64,000 nucleotides of DNA, taken from JAXLWB01 sp046328715. Lineage in GTDB: Bacteria; Chloroflexota; Anaerolineae; Caldilineales; Caldilineaceae. Positions within the stretch are counted from its first letter, which is position 1. Each line of letters starts with the position of its first letter. A model generated the notes under the pieces. That model saw only the letters and a list, made by a program, of their open reading frames with translations, searched no databases and was not told the DNA's origin. Made by a program: the position numbers and the translations under genes. Location of the stretch: the NCBI GenBank assembly GCA_046328715.1, contig JAXLWB010000033.1, positions 46,332 through 110,331 of the forward strand, in the 5' to 3' direction. Shown piece by piece: positions 8,751 through 18,093 of this stretch.

Positions 8751-9902
8751 TTAGCCGAGAAAGTGCCGGTCAAGCGTTACGTCACGGGCGGCAACAGAAA
8801 TACCGATCTTCTGAAGGATCAAAGGCACAACCTCGCGCACATCGTAGGCTGTCCGCTTTTCCCAATTGCGCTGCCCCATCGCCTCCAGCAGTGGACGATC
8901 CAGATCGACCATTTCGATCGCATCCGCTAGGCGTTTGGCATCGTGGGGTGGAACCAGCAAGCCGTTCTCCCCATTGTGGATCAACTCCGGAATCGAGCGA
9001 AACGAAGTTGTAATGACCGGAATACCAGCCATCATTGCTTCCATGATCACGCCCGGATGCCCTTCGCCCTTGTAAAAGGTTGGAAAAATGAGCGCATCGT
9101 AATCGGAGAGCGTGGCCACTGCCTCTTCTGCATTCACAATGCCACAATAGTGTGCGTTGGGCGTGCGGCTCAACTCCTCTTCAAAGCGCTCGCTAATCGA
9201 CTGAAAGAGTGGCCCGTAGATGTCACATTGAATGTGCGACTTGGCCTGAATCCGTGGATCACGCAAGCTCTCCAGCAGGACAAAAATGCCTTTGTCCTCG
9301 CGCACCTGACCCAGCGACGCCAGCCTTAATTTGTTGCACTCCGTGTTTTTCAACAGGACAGTCTCATCCGTTTCCTCCAACATGGGACGAAAGCCACCAA
9401 TCCAGGAGACCTTGTTGCCCAGAACAGGCTTCAAATTGTTATAAGAGAGTTCTGTCTCCACAATCAGATTGTCGAGCCGCCCCATCACAAAGCGGAAGAA
9501 CCACTGCATGGCGGGCGACAGACTCTCATAGTAACGGTCCATGTAGCCAAAGGTGCGGTAGGCACAGGGCTTGCCAAAGAGCCGTGCAATGAAAAGACAG
9601 AGCGCTCCAGCGGTCAACAGAAACTGGTGCGAGCCGACAATGATCACCCGATCAGTGCGGCCAATGTTGCCTAGAAAGCTGCCCAATACCTCTAGCACTT
9701 TGCTCAAGTTGCCAAAGGTGAAGAGTTTGGACTTCTCCTTGAGCTGGGGTGGTGCCGTGTCGATGATCGTGAGTTGAATCTGATCAGCGTAGCGCGCGAC
9801 CTCATCACAAAAGTTCTGAAAGCTGACACTGGTGCCGTTGAGTGGCGGTGGCTTCGGGCCGACTGCCAACAGCCGCCAGGTCGATCGAGATGGTTGTGCC
9901 AT
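8751..9902 (-). CDS. glycosyltransferase family 4
   Basis: This 383-residue GT-B protein opens with WRLLAVGPKPPPLNGTSVSF, a nucleotide-sugar binding loop. The C-terminal domain has RLASLGQVREDKGI, YDALIFPTFYKGEGHPGVIMEAM (with the conserved Glu of GT4) and GIPVITTSF. It lies between two other GT4 genes in the exopolysaccharide operon. Two nt separate it from the gene upstream and 85 nt from the gene downstream. Donor and acceptor are unknown. Confidence 0.9.
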   Translation of the reverse strand: MAQPSRSTWRLLAVGPKPPPLNGTSVSFQNFCDEVARYADQIQLTIIDTAPPQLKEKSKLFTFGNLSKVLEVLGSFLGNIGRTDRVIIVGSHQFLLTAGALCLFIARLFGKPCAYRTFGYMDRYYESLSPAMQWFFRFVMGRLDNLIVETELSYNNLKPVLGNKVSWIGGFRPMLEETDETVLLKNTECNKLRLASLGQVREDKGIFVLLESLRDPRIQAKSHIQCDIYGPLFQSISERFEEELSRTPNAHYCGIVNAEEAVATLSDYDALIFPTFYKGEGHPGVIMEAMMAGIPVITTSFRSIPELIHNGENGLLVPPHDAKRLADAIEMVDLDRPLLEAMGQRNWEKRTAYDVREVVPLILQKIGISVAARDVTLDRHFLG

Positions 9903-9904
9903 GG

Positions 9905-11023
9905 CTAGTTAAAGAGCAGCTCCGAATACGAATTTAAGACCTGGTCCACATCATAGGGCAGCCAACTGTCGCTGGTGGGACGGGCCACTTCGCCACGCAG
10001 GGCGGCACCAAGCGCCTCGGCCAGCTTGGGTGCATCCCCGACCGGGACCAGTCTGCCGATCTTACCGTTGTGCAAAATCTCGCGTGGCCCACTGGGACAA
10101 TCAGTGGATACAATCGGGACTCCACAGTAAAGTGCCTCGATCAACACAGTTGGCAACCCTTCCCAGCGCGAAGATAAAACAAAGGTCGAGGCATTAACAA
10201 TGTAAGGGTAAGGATTTTGCACAAAACCTGGCATACTTACATGGTCGGCGATGCCCAGTTGGTGTGTCAGTGATTCAAGCTGCGCTCGCTCAGGTCCCTC
10301 TCCCAAAATCAAGAGGCGAGCTGGCTGTGTTTGGCGCAGTTGCGCAAAGGCCTGAAAAAGCGTTGGATAATCCTTCTGCATCATCAGGCGTCCAACTGCC
10401 AAGATTACCGGCGGCTCTCCAGCTTTGAACCAGGGGTGCTCCAGCGGTTGTTTGGCTTTCTGACGCAATTCGGGCGTGATCACTGGGTTGTAGATCACCT
10501 TGGCTAACTTGGCCGGAACCCCAACACCCTGCACCAAATCATCGACGACACCTTGCGAGACTCCAATCACGGCGTCGGCCTTGCGATAGATATACTTGGA
10601 GAGCGTGGGCGCTAGGCGCCCCAAACGCGCCGGTGAATTGGGCGCATCCTGTGAAACGGTATTCTGAATATTCACCACCAGCCGCCTGGGCGTGCGGGCC
10701 AGCGCGCGTGCCACTACGGCCACCAAATTGGCCCGGCTCAGCGCTGAAAGCATGGCGTCGGGCTGGGTCTGGCGCAGATAACGTACCAGGGCCGGCAGCC
10801 GGGAGAGCGTGCGGCTGGCCTGTACGACTTGACCCTTGCTGAGATCCACCAGATTGACCTTGGGTGAAATTTGGCAGAGGTAAGGCCCCTCGGCCTGTGA
10901 CAAAACCAGATCGACTTGGATATCGCGTTCGGCCATGCCATTGGCCAAATTGAGCATCGTGCGTTCGGCACCGCCACTATAGAGGGCGGGCAAGAATACT
11001 GTCAGACGTTTGGACATAGTCAT
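9905..11023 (-). CDS. glycosyltransferase family 4, GalNAc/rhamnosyl-transferase-like
   Basis: The 372-residue protein has the N-terminus KRLTVFLPALYSGGAERTML, with the GGAER motif typical of the family that includes PglH/PglJ-type transferases. The donor-binding domain carries ILAVGRLMMQKDYPTLFQAF, RLLILGEGPER, VLSSRWEGLPTVLIEAL (conserved Glu) and GVPIVSTDC. Either ATG (11,023 or 11,017) can serve as start. The gene overlaps the 3' end of the O-antigen ligase gene by about 47 nt in another frame, so the two are translated from one message. It should extend the lipid-linked saccharide. Confidence 0.9.
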   Translation of the reverse strand: MTMSKRLTVFLPALYSGGAERTMLNLANGMAERDIQVDLVLSQAEGPYLCQISPKVNLVDLSKGQVVQASRTLSRLPALVRYLRQTQPDAMLSALSRANLVAVVARALARTPRRLVVNIQNTVSQDAPNSPARLGRLAPTLSKYIYRKADAVIGVSQGVVDDLVQGVGVPAKLAKVIYNPVITPELRQKAKQPLEHPWFKAGEPPVILAVGRLMMQKDYPTLFQAFAQLRQTQPARLLILGEGPERAQLESLTHQLGIADHVSMPGFVQNPYPYIVNASTFVLSSRWEGLPTVLIEALYCGVPIVSTDCPSGPREILHNGKIGRLVPVGDAPKLAEALGAALRGEVARPTSDSWLPYDVDQVLNSYSELLFN

Positions 11024-12203
11024 AACTTACTTTGTTCTCATTTGTCAGTTCAATCGATTGGGTCGCCAGGTAATTGCGAGTGGCCACTGCCAAAAAACTT
11101 AACATGAGCCAGGTGACCTTGGTATGAACCCAAACCACTGCCATATTGCCCAGTACCCACACCAACAACATGCAGAACCAGAACAATGCATCCCAAAAGG
11201 GCAGTTGCCTGACTGGGGCGAGTCCCAACACAATCAACAACGCAAAAAGGATCAGCCCAATCACACCAGTCTCGACCAGGATCGCTAGAAAAGAGTTGTG
11301 AATTGAGCGAGGGATGCCAAGGATTGGAGCCACCGCCGACGGAAAAGCATTGCTGCCAATCCCCTGCAACGGTTTGTGGATCCACATATTCAATCCATAC
11401 ATCCAGAACTCTGTGCGCCCATTCAGATCGCCACCCGATATTTCTGCCCCTGCGGTGGACAAGCGCTGTAGCGAGCCACTCGGAATGAAGAAGGGCAGCG
11501 TGAAAAGGCCAACAGCAAAGATGGTCCAGATCACAATCCGGTGCGCTGGTTTCAACTGAACCACTGCACCCAGCCCGAAGAGTAGTGCAGGCATGATCAT
11601 GAGCAGGGCAAAGCGGGTTGCCGTCAAGGCAATGCCAAAGATAGCGGCTGGCACAAAGACATATCCCACCAGTTTCTGCCAGAACGAACTCTTCGGCGTA
11701 GTGGCAAGATAGAGGGCGAAGGGTACTGCCAGTGCAATGATAATTCCAGTTGTGTTGGCATTGTCGTTGCCTGCCGAGTAGCGACCCCAGGATTGCGCCC
11801 GCTGCTGTATAAAGTTGATCGTCACTCCGATAATTGGTGCAAAGGAACCAAGCACCAGCGCTACAAAGCCATTCAGCATCAGCGCCGCAGAATCGTAAAG
11901 ATCCCAGATCAGCACCATCATGCCAAACAAACGTAAATGGGCGATTCCTCGGTCGAAGGAAGCCTCCTGGTCGAAACTCCACAGGATGGTAGTCAGGTTC
12001 CAGAGAAAAAAGAGCGCCACTGCGGCGTGAAAGATCGTCAGCTTGTGCATGCCGCCACGCCGTATCATCGAAAATGCCCAGATCCCGAGTACTACCATGC
12101 CGATCAACTGGCTGGCCGTCCCAAGACCGGGCAGCTCAAACATGCTCTCCCAAGGAATCAGGAAGATCATGAGAAGTGAAAACCAGTAGGCGATCTTGCG
12201 CAT
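10977..12203 (-). CDS. O-antigen ligase/polymerase (Wzy/WaaL family) membrane protein
   Basis: This 408-residue protein has about ten hydrophobic helices. A large external loop near 215-275 contains RTEFWMYGLNMWIHKPLQGIGSNAFP. The GR-x(n)-W and H-x(5)-GxGxN pattern, and HNSFLAILVETGVIGL after it, are the signature of the Wzy_C/O-antigen ligase family (PF04932). In an exopolysaccharide cluster with a flippase and chain-length protein it is the likely Wzy polymerase that joins repeat units outside the membrane. Ligase activity cannot be excluded. The gene follows the flippase gene by 47 nt. Confidence 0.87.
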   Translation of the reverse strand: MRKIAYWFSLLMIFLIPWESMFELPGLGTASQLIGMVVLGIWAFSMIRRGGMHKLTIFHAAVALFFLWNLTTILWSFDQEASFDRGIAHLRLFGMMVLIWDLYDSAALMLNGFVALVLGSFAPIIGVTINFIQQRAQSWGRYSAGNDNANTTGIIIALAVPFALYLATTPKSSFWQKLVGYVFVPAAIFGIALTATRFALLMIMPALLFGLGAVVQLKPAHRIVIWTIFAVGLFTLPFFIPSGSLQRLSTAGAEISGGDLNGRTEFWMYGLNMWIHKPLQGIGSNAFPSAVAPILGIPRSIHNSFLAILVETGVIGLILFALLIVLGLAPVRQLPFWDALFWFCMLLVWVLGNMAVVWVHTKVTWLMLSFLAVATRNYLATQSIELTNENKVSYDYVQTSDSILARPL

Positions 12204-12250
12204 GAGTCAATCCTAAGCAGCGTGCTGCAATTCTATGACTTTGCCTAATC

Positions 12251-13945
12251 TTAGCGCTCTGCCAAATCGAGTGCTGCTCGCACCCGATTGATGATCAATC
12301 CCTGCTGCCTGCCGTTCAACCCCGTGCCAAAGGCCAGTGCTGCCGCAATCAGCGCCGTGATCCCAACCAGGGGCGCAAGCCCAATCCATGACACATGTTG
12401 AGTTGTTCTTTGCATGAAGGCCATGTTCTCCAGCCAGGTCGCTCCCAAAAAGAGAACTGCGGAGATAAAGATCGGCTGGATCACGCCCTTCCATTGCGAC
12501 GAGAAGCCGATGCCCAGAAAGCGCCCGATCATGATCGGATAGACAAAGCTCAAGATCGAACGTCCTAGCATCACGCCCAGCACAAGCCCGATGATGCCCA
12601 GATCGAAAAACTTGATCAACGCTGCCGATGCAATCACCGATATCGCAGCCGAGAGCAAACCAATCAACACCTTTTGTGTCAGGTCTAGCGTCAAATCAAT
12701 GATGTTGGCGTCGCTACGGATCAGAACGAACTGGCAGACCGAAACCAGGATCAGCAAATTGGGCCAGGAACCTGCATAGCGTTGGTCACCCACCCAGAGC
12801 CGGATCAAGGAGTGATTCCAGAGCAAGATCGTTACACCGATCGAGGTGCAGACCAACCAGGTCAGGATCATGATCTCGCTGCGGATGCGGGCAGCTTTGC
12901 CAAAGTCCTTTTTGCCGATGATGCCACCCAATCCAGGTGTGCTGCCAAAGACAACGATCGCCACCAGGTTGATCAGTGTCTCGGGTGCATATTTGGTCAA
13001 CGAATAGCGGGTCACCAACTCGCCCGAGGCGAAGATGCCTAGAATGACCAGGTCGCTTGCCATCATCGCTTGACTGACCAAGCGCCAGGCTAAGAACCAC
13101 CAACTCAGACTGAAAAAGGACTTAACCGCCTCCCGTGACGGTTTGGACATGCCAAACCAGGAAATGTTGTTGCGCACTACAAAGTAATAGAGCAGCCCAC
13201 GTAAGAGGATGATGATCAAACTAGCTACAGCGACGCCGACCAATCCGGTATGAAGATAGAGTGCCAGGATGGTTAGCGTCCCATCCAACACAACTAACAT
13301 CGCCGAGAGCCCCATGCGCGTGTAGCCAAGGTTCTCCCCCTCTAAAATTGACTGGGGCAGATAAACCAGTGTCGTCAGCACCATCTCTGCCACCAGGATG
13401 CCTGTGGCAACGCGCACCACCCAGTACAGCTCAGGCGGAACGCCCTTGATCCAGATTGGCGCATACCAGGTCACAACTGCACCCACCGCAGTGAGCAGCG
13501 GCGAAAAGAGCAGCCAAACCACTACAGCCGTTGCCACCTGCCGCCGCTTTTCCTCATAGTCGACTGAACTTTGCAGATTAGCCAGCGTGTACTTCAGTGT
13601 CTGCGAAGGGCGACCGCTGGCTGCCGTGATATAGCCCGTCAAACTTCCGACTGCACGCCAGATACCATACAGGCTGTCCCCTAAGCCAGCCACCAGAAAA
13701 GGTGTCACGATAAAGCCAACAATGACGCGCGCTGCGTAGTCAAGACCTTCGGCCATCGCATTGAGATAGGCCTTCTGCGTAAGGTTTTTCCCTGCTAACA
13801 AGGATGAGACGTACTTCCAACTTCCAAACCGATTGAGGATCATGTGATACGGCGTCCTAGAAACTGTAGACCGATGATTGCTAGGTACAACATCGTTATT
13901 AGAATTTTGATTATAACTTATTTCAGAATCATCAGATATTGTCAT
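12251..13945 (-). CDS. lipopolysaccharide/exopolysaccharide flippase, Wzx (MATE/MOP superfamily)
   Basis: The 564-residue protein has a hydrophilic N-terminus of about 65 residues and then roughly 14 transmembrane segments. Family-like stretches include VGFIVTPFLVAGLGDSLYGIW, RYSLTKYAPETLINLVAIVV and RLWVGDQRYAG. They match polysaccharide biosynthesis proteins of the Wzx/MviN group. It should translocate lipid-linked repeat units across the cytoplasmic membrane. Its ATG overlaps the stop of the upstream kinase gene by 4 nt. The long polar N-terminal extension rich in Asn and Ser is unusual for Wzx. Confidence 0.88.
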   Translation of the reverse strand: MTISDDSEISYNQNSNNDVVPSNHRSTVSRTPYHMILNRFGSWKYVSSLLAGKNLTQKAYLNAMAEGLDYAARVIVGFIVTPFLVAGLGDSLYGIWRAVGSLTGYITAASGRPSQTLKYTLANLQSSVDYEEKRRQVATAVVVWLLFSPLLTAVGAVVTWYAPIWIKGVPPELYWVVRVATGILVAEMVLTTLVYLPQSILEGENLGYTRMGLSAMLVVLDGTLTILALYLHTGLVGVAVASLIIILLRGLLYYFVVRNNISWFGMSKPSREAVKSFFSLSWWFLAWRLVSQAMMASDLVILGIFASGELVTRYSLTKYAPETLINLVAIVVFGSTPGLGGIIGKKDFGKAARIRSEIMILTWLVCTSIGVTILLWNHSLIRLWVGDQRYAGSWPNLLILVSVCQFVLIRSDANIIDLTLDLTQKVLIGLLSAAISVIASAALIKFFDLGIIGLVLGVMLGRSILSFVYPIMIGRFLGIGFSSQWKGVIQPIFISAVLFLGATWLENMAFMQRTTQHVSWIGLAPLVGITALIAAALAFGTGLNGRQQGLIINRVRAALDLAER

Positions 13946-14616
13946 TTGTCATATTTCCCACAGATCATTAATCCTACTTGCGCCGTAAGGGCTTCAACGC
14001 TTAAGCTGCTCGAATCAAGCTGCACAATTTTAGGTTTCCCTTTTGTAGCCAAAGCTTTAAGTACAACTTCATAGGCAGACTGGTAGCGTTGCAAAAATTC
14101 CTTTGCAACGTCGCTTGAAGTCGCCTTAACGGCGTGGCGCTGTTCACGACTGCGAATGCGCTCTAGTAAAACTTCCGGAGCGGCAGAAAGCCAAACAACC
14201 AAGTCTAGTGATTGTGCCCACACTTGGAATTGCTGCTGCCACCAGGCTTGAAACCGCGCTTCATGCAACTGTGGTGGCCCAAAACCATACAACGTCGCCA
14301 ACTCGAAAACGGGACCTTGATCCAGGATCAATGGTTTTCCTGCCTGATTATGCCGCCGGAAGTAGCGATGCATGCCAGCGACATACAGAACCCTGCTCAT
14401 TTCCTCTCGACTAAGTCGACAACCTTGTTGATAGAGCGAGAGAAAAAAGGGTGCTGTCTGCAGGCTTGTCCCAAGATAGAAGGGTAACGCCCCGATTTTG
14501 CGTACACTGAGGCGATCTGCATGGGTCACCACTTCCGGATTCTGTTTTAGGGCACGAAGCAGTGAACTCTTGCCTGCCCCGGCCAAACCGATGATTTCAA
14601 CCAACATGTTCTTCAC
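13942..14616 (-). CDS. P-loop nucleotide/sugar kinase-like protein in the EPS operon
   Basis: The 224-residue protein has a Walker A motif near the N-terminus (MLVEIIGLAGAGKSSLLRAL) and an aspartate motif LILDQGP. A lid-like region carries LLERIRSREQRHA. The layout is that of thymidylate-kinase-like P-loop kinases, but no nucleotide-specific motif is clear. The start is GTG at 14,616, directly after the upstream TAA, and ATG at 14,607 is an alternative. It overlaps the flippase gene by 4 nt. Together with the upstream fusion protein it suggests a phosphorylation step on a sugar, a lipid carrier or the polymer. That role is inference. Confidence 0.65.
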   Translation of the reverse strand: MKNMLVEIIGLAGAGKSSLLRALKQNPEVVTHADRLSVRKIGALPFYLGTSLQTAPFFLSLYQQGCRLSREEMSRVLYVAGMHRYFRRHNQAGKPLILDQGPVFELATLYGFGPPQLHEARFQAWWQQQFQVWAQSLDLVVWLSAAPEVLLERIRSREQRHAVKATSSDVAKEFLQRYQSAYEVVLKALATKGKPKIVQLDSSSLSVEALTAQVGLMICGKYDK

Positions 14617-16200
14617 TTATAGCTTCGCCCAGACCATCTTCTTGAGCTCGACCATGATCTCCTCTTTGGGGCGGCTCGTATTGACCACATAGGCATGCGA
14701 TTGATCCCAGGGGACTTCCATAATCTCCTGGTTGCGCAGTTGCACAGGCAAAGCACGCTCTCCAGCCCGGCGTTTGACCGCAATCTCCGGATCAATCTGT
14801 AACACGATGAGCAGTTCGGGCGGTAAAATCAGTTGGTTATACTCCTTTTCAAGTTTTTCCATCTGCCGCAAAAGTCGATTTTTCCGTTTGCCATGCCAGA
14901 TGCGCTCGATCTGCGGCGCTTCCATCATCTTGATTTGAGCCAAGGGAAAGCGATCACAGATCACCAATCGCCCCGATGTGGCCATTCTGCGCGCCTTGAC
15001 AAATTCGCGGTAGCGGTCGCGCGCCACACAGAGCGCGCGCAGTACCAGTTCGTAGGCAGTAAAGCGCGAGATCGGCATGTCTGGCTCGTAAAAGACACTC
15101 AGATCTTCGACGTAGGGTGTAAACGTAATGGATCGTATCGCCTTCAAGGTGGCGCGCACAGTGCGCGTAGCCAAAGAACGGGCAGGTTTGCCCAGGTGAA
15201 CCTTTGTCACATCAAAATCGGCGGCAAGCCAACTATAAAGTTCATTGATGGTCGTCGTTTTGCCCGAGCCATCTCCACCGACAACGGCAATCAGGGCACC
15301 ACCGCGCGCCAATCGTCGTTGCGAGGTTTTGCCAAAAAACAGGCGTCGCACCTTCCAAGTTGCACGACGCCAAATCTTCCGTACACTGTCGCTGATATAG
15401 CCCGAACGAGTGTAGGCCCCCAATCGCTTTTGCAGATCCCAGCCTGCTCGGATGCGTAACCAGGTTGAACTGCCAACTTGCAGTGCCTGCTGGCAACGCT
15501 CAAAACATTCGAGCGGAATAAAGGCGAGATGCTCTTGTAAAAGCGTTTTCACTCGTTCCGGATCAGCCTTTGCCTGCAAATAGTCCAGCTCGCGGCGCTC
15601 CACCTTTCCAAGGTGGCCCAAGCCACCCAGCATTGTATCGAGTGTCGCATGTTTGATAATCATGCGGATGACAAAGACGATCAACTCAAAGGCTGGGTCA
15701 GCCACGCGGAAGAGTTCATCCGATATGGAACTCGCCAGATAGGCCTTTTCAATGGGCAGGTGATAATTCTTGGTCATATCCTGCCCAATGATCAATTGGT
15801 AGTGGGCGTGGACATGCACGATCCGACCCGAGGGCTCGTCGTACCCGTAGTAGTCTTGCACGCCAGGCATCTGCTGATCCTCAGGGGCGTAGGCTTCTTT
15901 GAAGCCAAATTGGTAGAGGATGGCGGTGAATTTGCCAATGTCGTTGCGCGCCACCAGTAGGTCGAGATCGTTGTCGCCCCGAGCTGTGCGATCAATCGCC
16001 TGATTACTTTTCCAGTGACAATAGTTGATTTGTTGAGCCGTCATTGCTAGGCAGAATTCACGGATCAGGGGAAGGGAGGAACCTACCATAAGACTTTCAT
16101 CAACAGTCTCAACCCTGCTCTCAACGGTGCTGTCGTTCATCGCATGTTGCATGGTTGGCGTAGATGCCGTTGGAAACTCTGCATAATTTGAAGAGATCAT
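14617..16200 (-). CDS. fusion: uncharacterised nucleotidyltransferase (PF14907-like) plus thymidylate-kinase-like P-loop domain
   Basis: The 527-residue protein has two parts. Residues about 40-240 resemble the nucleotidyltransferase-like family: HWKSNQAIDR, GDNDLDLLV (the D-x-D metal site) and RIVHVHAHYQL. Residues about 300-527 form a P-loop kinase domain, with Walker A VVGGDGSGKTTTI near 307-318, ICDRFPL (DR-F of the thymidylate kinase group) and a C-terminal lid. The ATG at 16,200 follows AAGG with good spacing, and a GTG at 16,206 is also possible. It sits between the initiating transferase and a second kinase in the exopolysaccharide cluster. The fusion is not a standard polysaccharide enzyme, and its substrate is unknown. 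Confidence 0.75.
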   Translation of the reverse strand: MISSNYAEFPTASTPTMQHAMNDSTVESRVETVDESLMVGSSLPLIREFCLAMTAQQINYCHWKSNQAIDRTARGDNDLDLLVARNDIGKFTAILYQFGFKEAYAPEDQQMPGVQDYYGYDEPSGRIVHVHAHYQLIIGQDMTKNYHLPIEKAYLASSISDELFRVADPAFELIVFVIRMIIKHATLDTMLGGLGHLGKVERRELDYLQAKADPERVKTLLQEHLAFIPLECFERCQQALQVGSSTWLRIRAGWDLQKRLGAYTRSGYISDSVRKIWRRATWKVRRLFFGKTSQRRLARGGALIAVVGGDGSGKTTTINELYSWLAADFDVTKVHLGKPARSLATRTVRATLKAIRSITFTPYVEDLSVFYEPDMPISRFTAYELVLRALCVARDRYREFVKARRMATSGRLVICDRFPLAQIKMMEAPQIERIWHGKRKNRLLRQMEKLEKEYNQLILPPELLIVLQIDPEIAVKRRAGERALPVQLRNQEIMEVPWDQSHAYVVNTSRPKEEIMVELKKMVWAKL

Positions 16201-16206
16201 ACTCAC

Positions 16207-16590
16207 CCTTAAACTAGGTAATGGTTACATTGAAACAATTCTACAATAGAAATTTCCGTGTAACATTACACTATTTTAACAATTAATCATTACTATCGTC
16301 ATTCTGATGAGTTCAGGAGGAGCTTACCAACGGCCACGCTCGAACTGCGCCTGGCATGAGAAATGGCCTTGGGAAACTCCGTTTCTCACATCGTCGCAGT
16401 TAACATCGTGAACGCGCGAGTTACATGAGGGTCGTTTCGTAGTTGTAGAGGTGTATCCTGCCAGATGGCTTGAGGTCGATAGCAGCGATCTTGTTGTCTG
16501 GCCAGCAGCACCTGGATGAATGTGAGTCATCACAAGAGTGAAAGATGCAAGAGTCTTACACCTACTACCTCCCTCCTGCATCCTGTTTTA
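16207..16590. promoter_or_regulatory. intergenic spacer with palindrome, possible internal promoter region
   Basis: No gene is supported in these 384 bases. The part next to the fusion gene is AT-rich and holds a 14-nt palindrome with arms GTGTAA/TTACAC at 16,258-16,271, plus a nearby related GTTACA at 16,224. An operator or an internal promoter for the downstream half of the cluster is plausible, but I see no clear -35/-10 pair. Confidence 0.3.
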
Positions 16591-18093
16591 TCAAAGCCCT
16601 TTTTGCATCAGCACTACGTAGATCGTCCGGTAGAGCACGTAAAGATCCATCCAGATCGACCAGTGTCGGATGTAGTAGAGATCATACTGGAGCTTGTGTT
16701 TCGCATCTTCGACGGTGTTGCCGTAGTCGTAATGAATCTGGGCCCAACCCGTCAGTCCTGGCTTGGCAACCAACCGTACTTCGAAAAAGGGAATGGCCCG
16801 TTGCAAATCTCGAATAAACTCGGGTCGTTCAGGTCGTGGACCGACCAGGCTCATATCCCCTTTTAGGATGTTAATCAGTTGCGGCAGTTCATCCAGTCGG
16901 GTCTTGCGCAGCACACGTCCAACTCGAGTAATGCGGGCATCACCCTTGATGGCCCATTGGGGTTTGCCTTCCCGTTCGGCATTGTTTACCATGGTACGAA
17001 ATTTCCAAATGGTAAACGGTTTGCCCCCCTGACCACTGCGGGTTTGGCAATAAAAGACTGACCCTGGCGAATCCAGCCGTACCGCAATCGCTACTGCCGC
17101 CATGATGAGCAAAACCCAGGGCAAGGCGAGCAGTCCAATCGTCAGGTCGAGGACACGTTTGGCAAAGAGGTGAACACGACTCAAGATCGACGTGCTTTTG
17201 AGCGCTTCCGAAACCCAAGAGGCGTCAATACAATCCAGCGCTACATAGCGTTCCATGCGCTCGTAGATTTCCCCGGCCACCGAAATGCGGATGCCGCGCG
17301 ATTGGCATTTGAGTAACAGATTAAAGAGCGATTGGTCATTCGGGCGATCCATCGCAAGCACGACTTCGTCAGCTCCCCAGTCCGCAGCCAGTCGAGGCAG
17401 ATCGGCAATTTCCCCAATCACGTTTGTCTGTTGTGACGGCATGGGAATACTGTCGTCCGCGTCCTTGGATTCGTGATTGTCGTTGACAAAACCAAGCACT
17501 GTATAGTTTAGGCCAGGCAGCGCAGCTAACAAGCTAGCTGTCTTTTGCGCCCGTTCATTCGTACCCACAATTAGCAAGCGATGCGTCCCAAATGAGCGGA
17601 AGAACCAGACACAGAAGACGCGCCAAACTGCCAGTAGCGCAATAGCGGTGACCAGAAAAATGGTCAGAAACACGACGAACGAGGTTGGCAGCGCAAATAG
17701 AAAAAGCGCCAGGGGGAGAAGTGCACACTGGGCAGCGATAATCGCTAATCCGCCCAGGTTAAAGCGATAGCTGCCGACCTTGACGACATCATAAAGGTCA
17801 TTGAGCAGCGCAAAGCCCAGCCAGGCGATAAAAACCCAGGGCAGTAAGAAGAAGTCGGACCATTGCCAACCGCTGGCTTGTGTTGCGATAGCGCGAGAAT
17901 AGAGATTGGCTATAGCAAGGGCCAAGATCAAACAGAGTACATCCCCGCTCAGTAATAACATCAAGCGTTCGCTCAGGGGTTGGCGATTTGCTGCGTGGAT
18001 CGTCGATTCCCGGTAGTTTAAATCAAAGGCTGGGGTTGGAGGATCCAATGGATTCAGTTTTACATTGGCTTGCATATTGGAACCATACAACAT
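16591..18093 (-). CDS. polyprenyl-phosphate sugar-1-phosphate transferase (WbaP/CpsE type), initiates repeat-unit synthesis
   Basis: This 500-residue protein has an N-terminal part with four or five membrane helices (about 45-165) and a CoA-binding-like Rossmann domain (RLLIVGTNERAQK). The C-terminal bacterial sugar transferase domain starts at about 310. There a hydrophobic re-entrant helix precedes PGSVFYCQTRSGQGGKPF, IWKFRTM, LRKTRLDELPQLINIL and GDMSLVGPRPERPEF, which is the full catalytic signature of PF02397. It transfers a sugar-1-phosphate from a UDP-sugar to undecaprenyl phosphate. AGGAGAG precedes the ATG with good spacing. It is the first gene of the exopolysaccharide cluster. Confidence 0.95.
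   Translation of the reverse strand: MLYGSNMQANVKLNPLDPPTPAFDLNYRESTIHAANRQPLSERLMLLLSGDVLCLILALAIANLYSRAIATQASGWQWSDFFLLPWVFIAWLGFALLNDLYDVVKVGSYRFNLGGLAIIAAQCALLPLALFLFALPTSFVVFLTIFLVTAIALLAVWRVFCVWFFRSFGTHRLLIVGTNERAQKTASLLAALPGLNYTVLGFVNDNHESKDADDSIPMPSQQTNVIGEIADLPRLAADWGADEVVLAMDRPNDQSLFNLLLKCQSRGIRISVAGEIYERMERYVALDCIDASWVSEALKSTSILSRVHLFAKRVLDLTIGLLALPWVLLIMAAVAIAVRLDSPGSVFYCQTRSGQGGKPFTIWKFRTMVNNAEREGKPQWAIKGDARITRVGRVLRKTRLDELPQLINILKGDMSLVGPRPERPEFIRDLQRAIPFFEVRLVAKPGLTGWAQIHYDYGNTVEDAKHKLQYDLYYIRHWSIWMDLYVLYRTIYVVLMQKGL

Noticed and set aside
16324..16581. 85-codon minus-strand frame in the exopolysaccharide spacer
   Set aside because: Composition is irregular, there is no ribosome site and no family resemblance.
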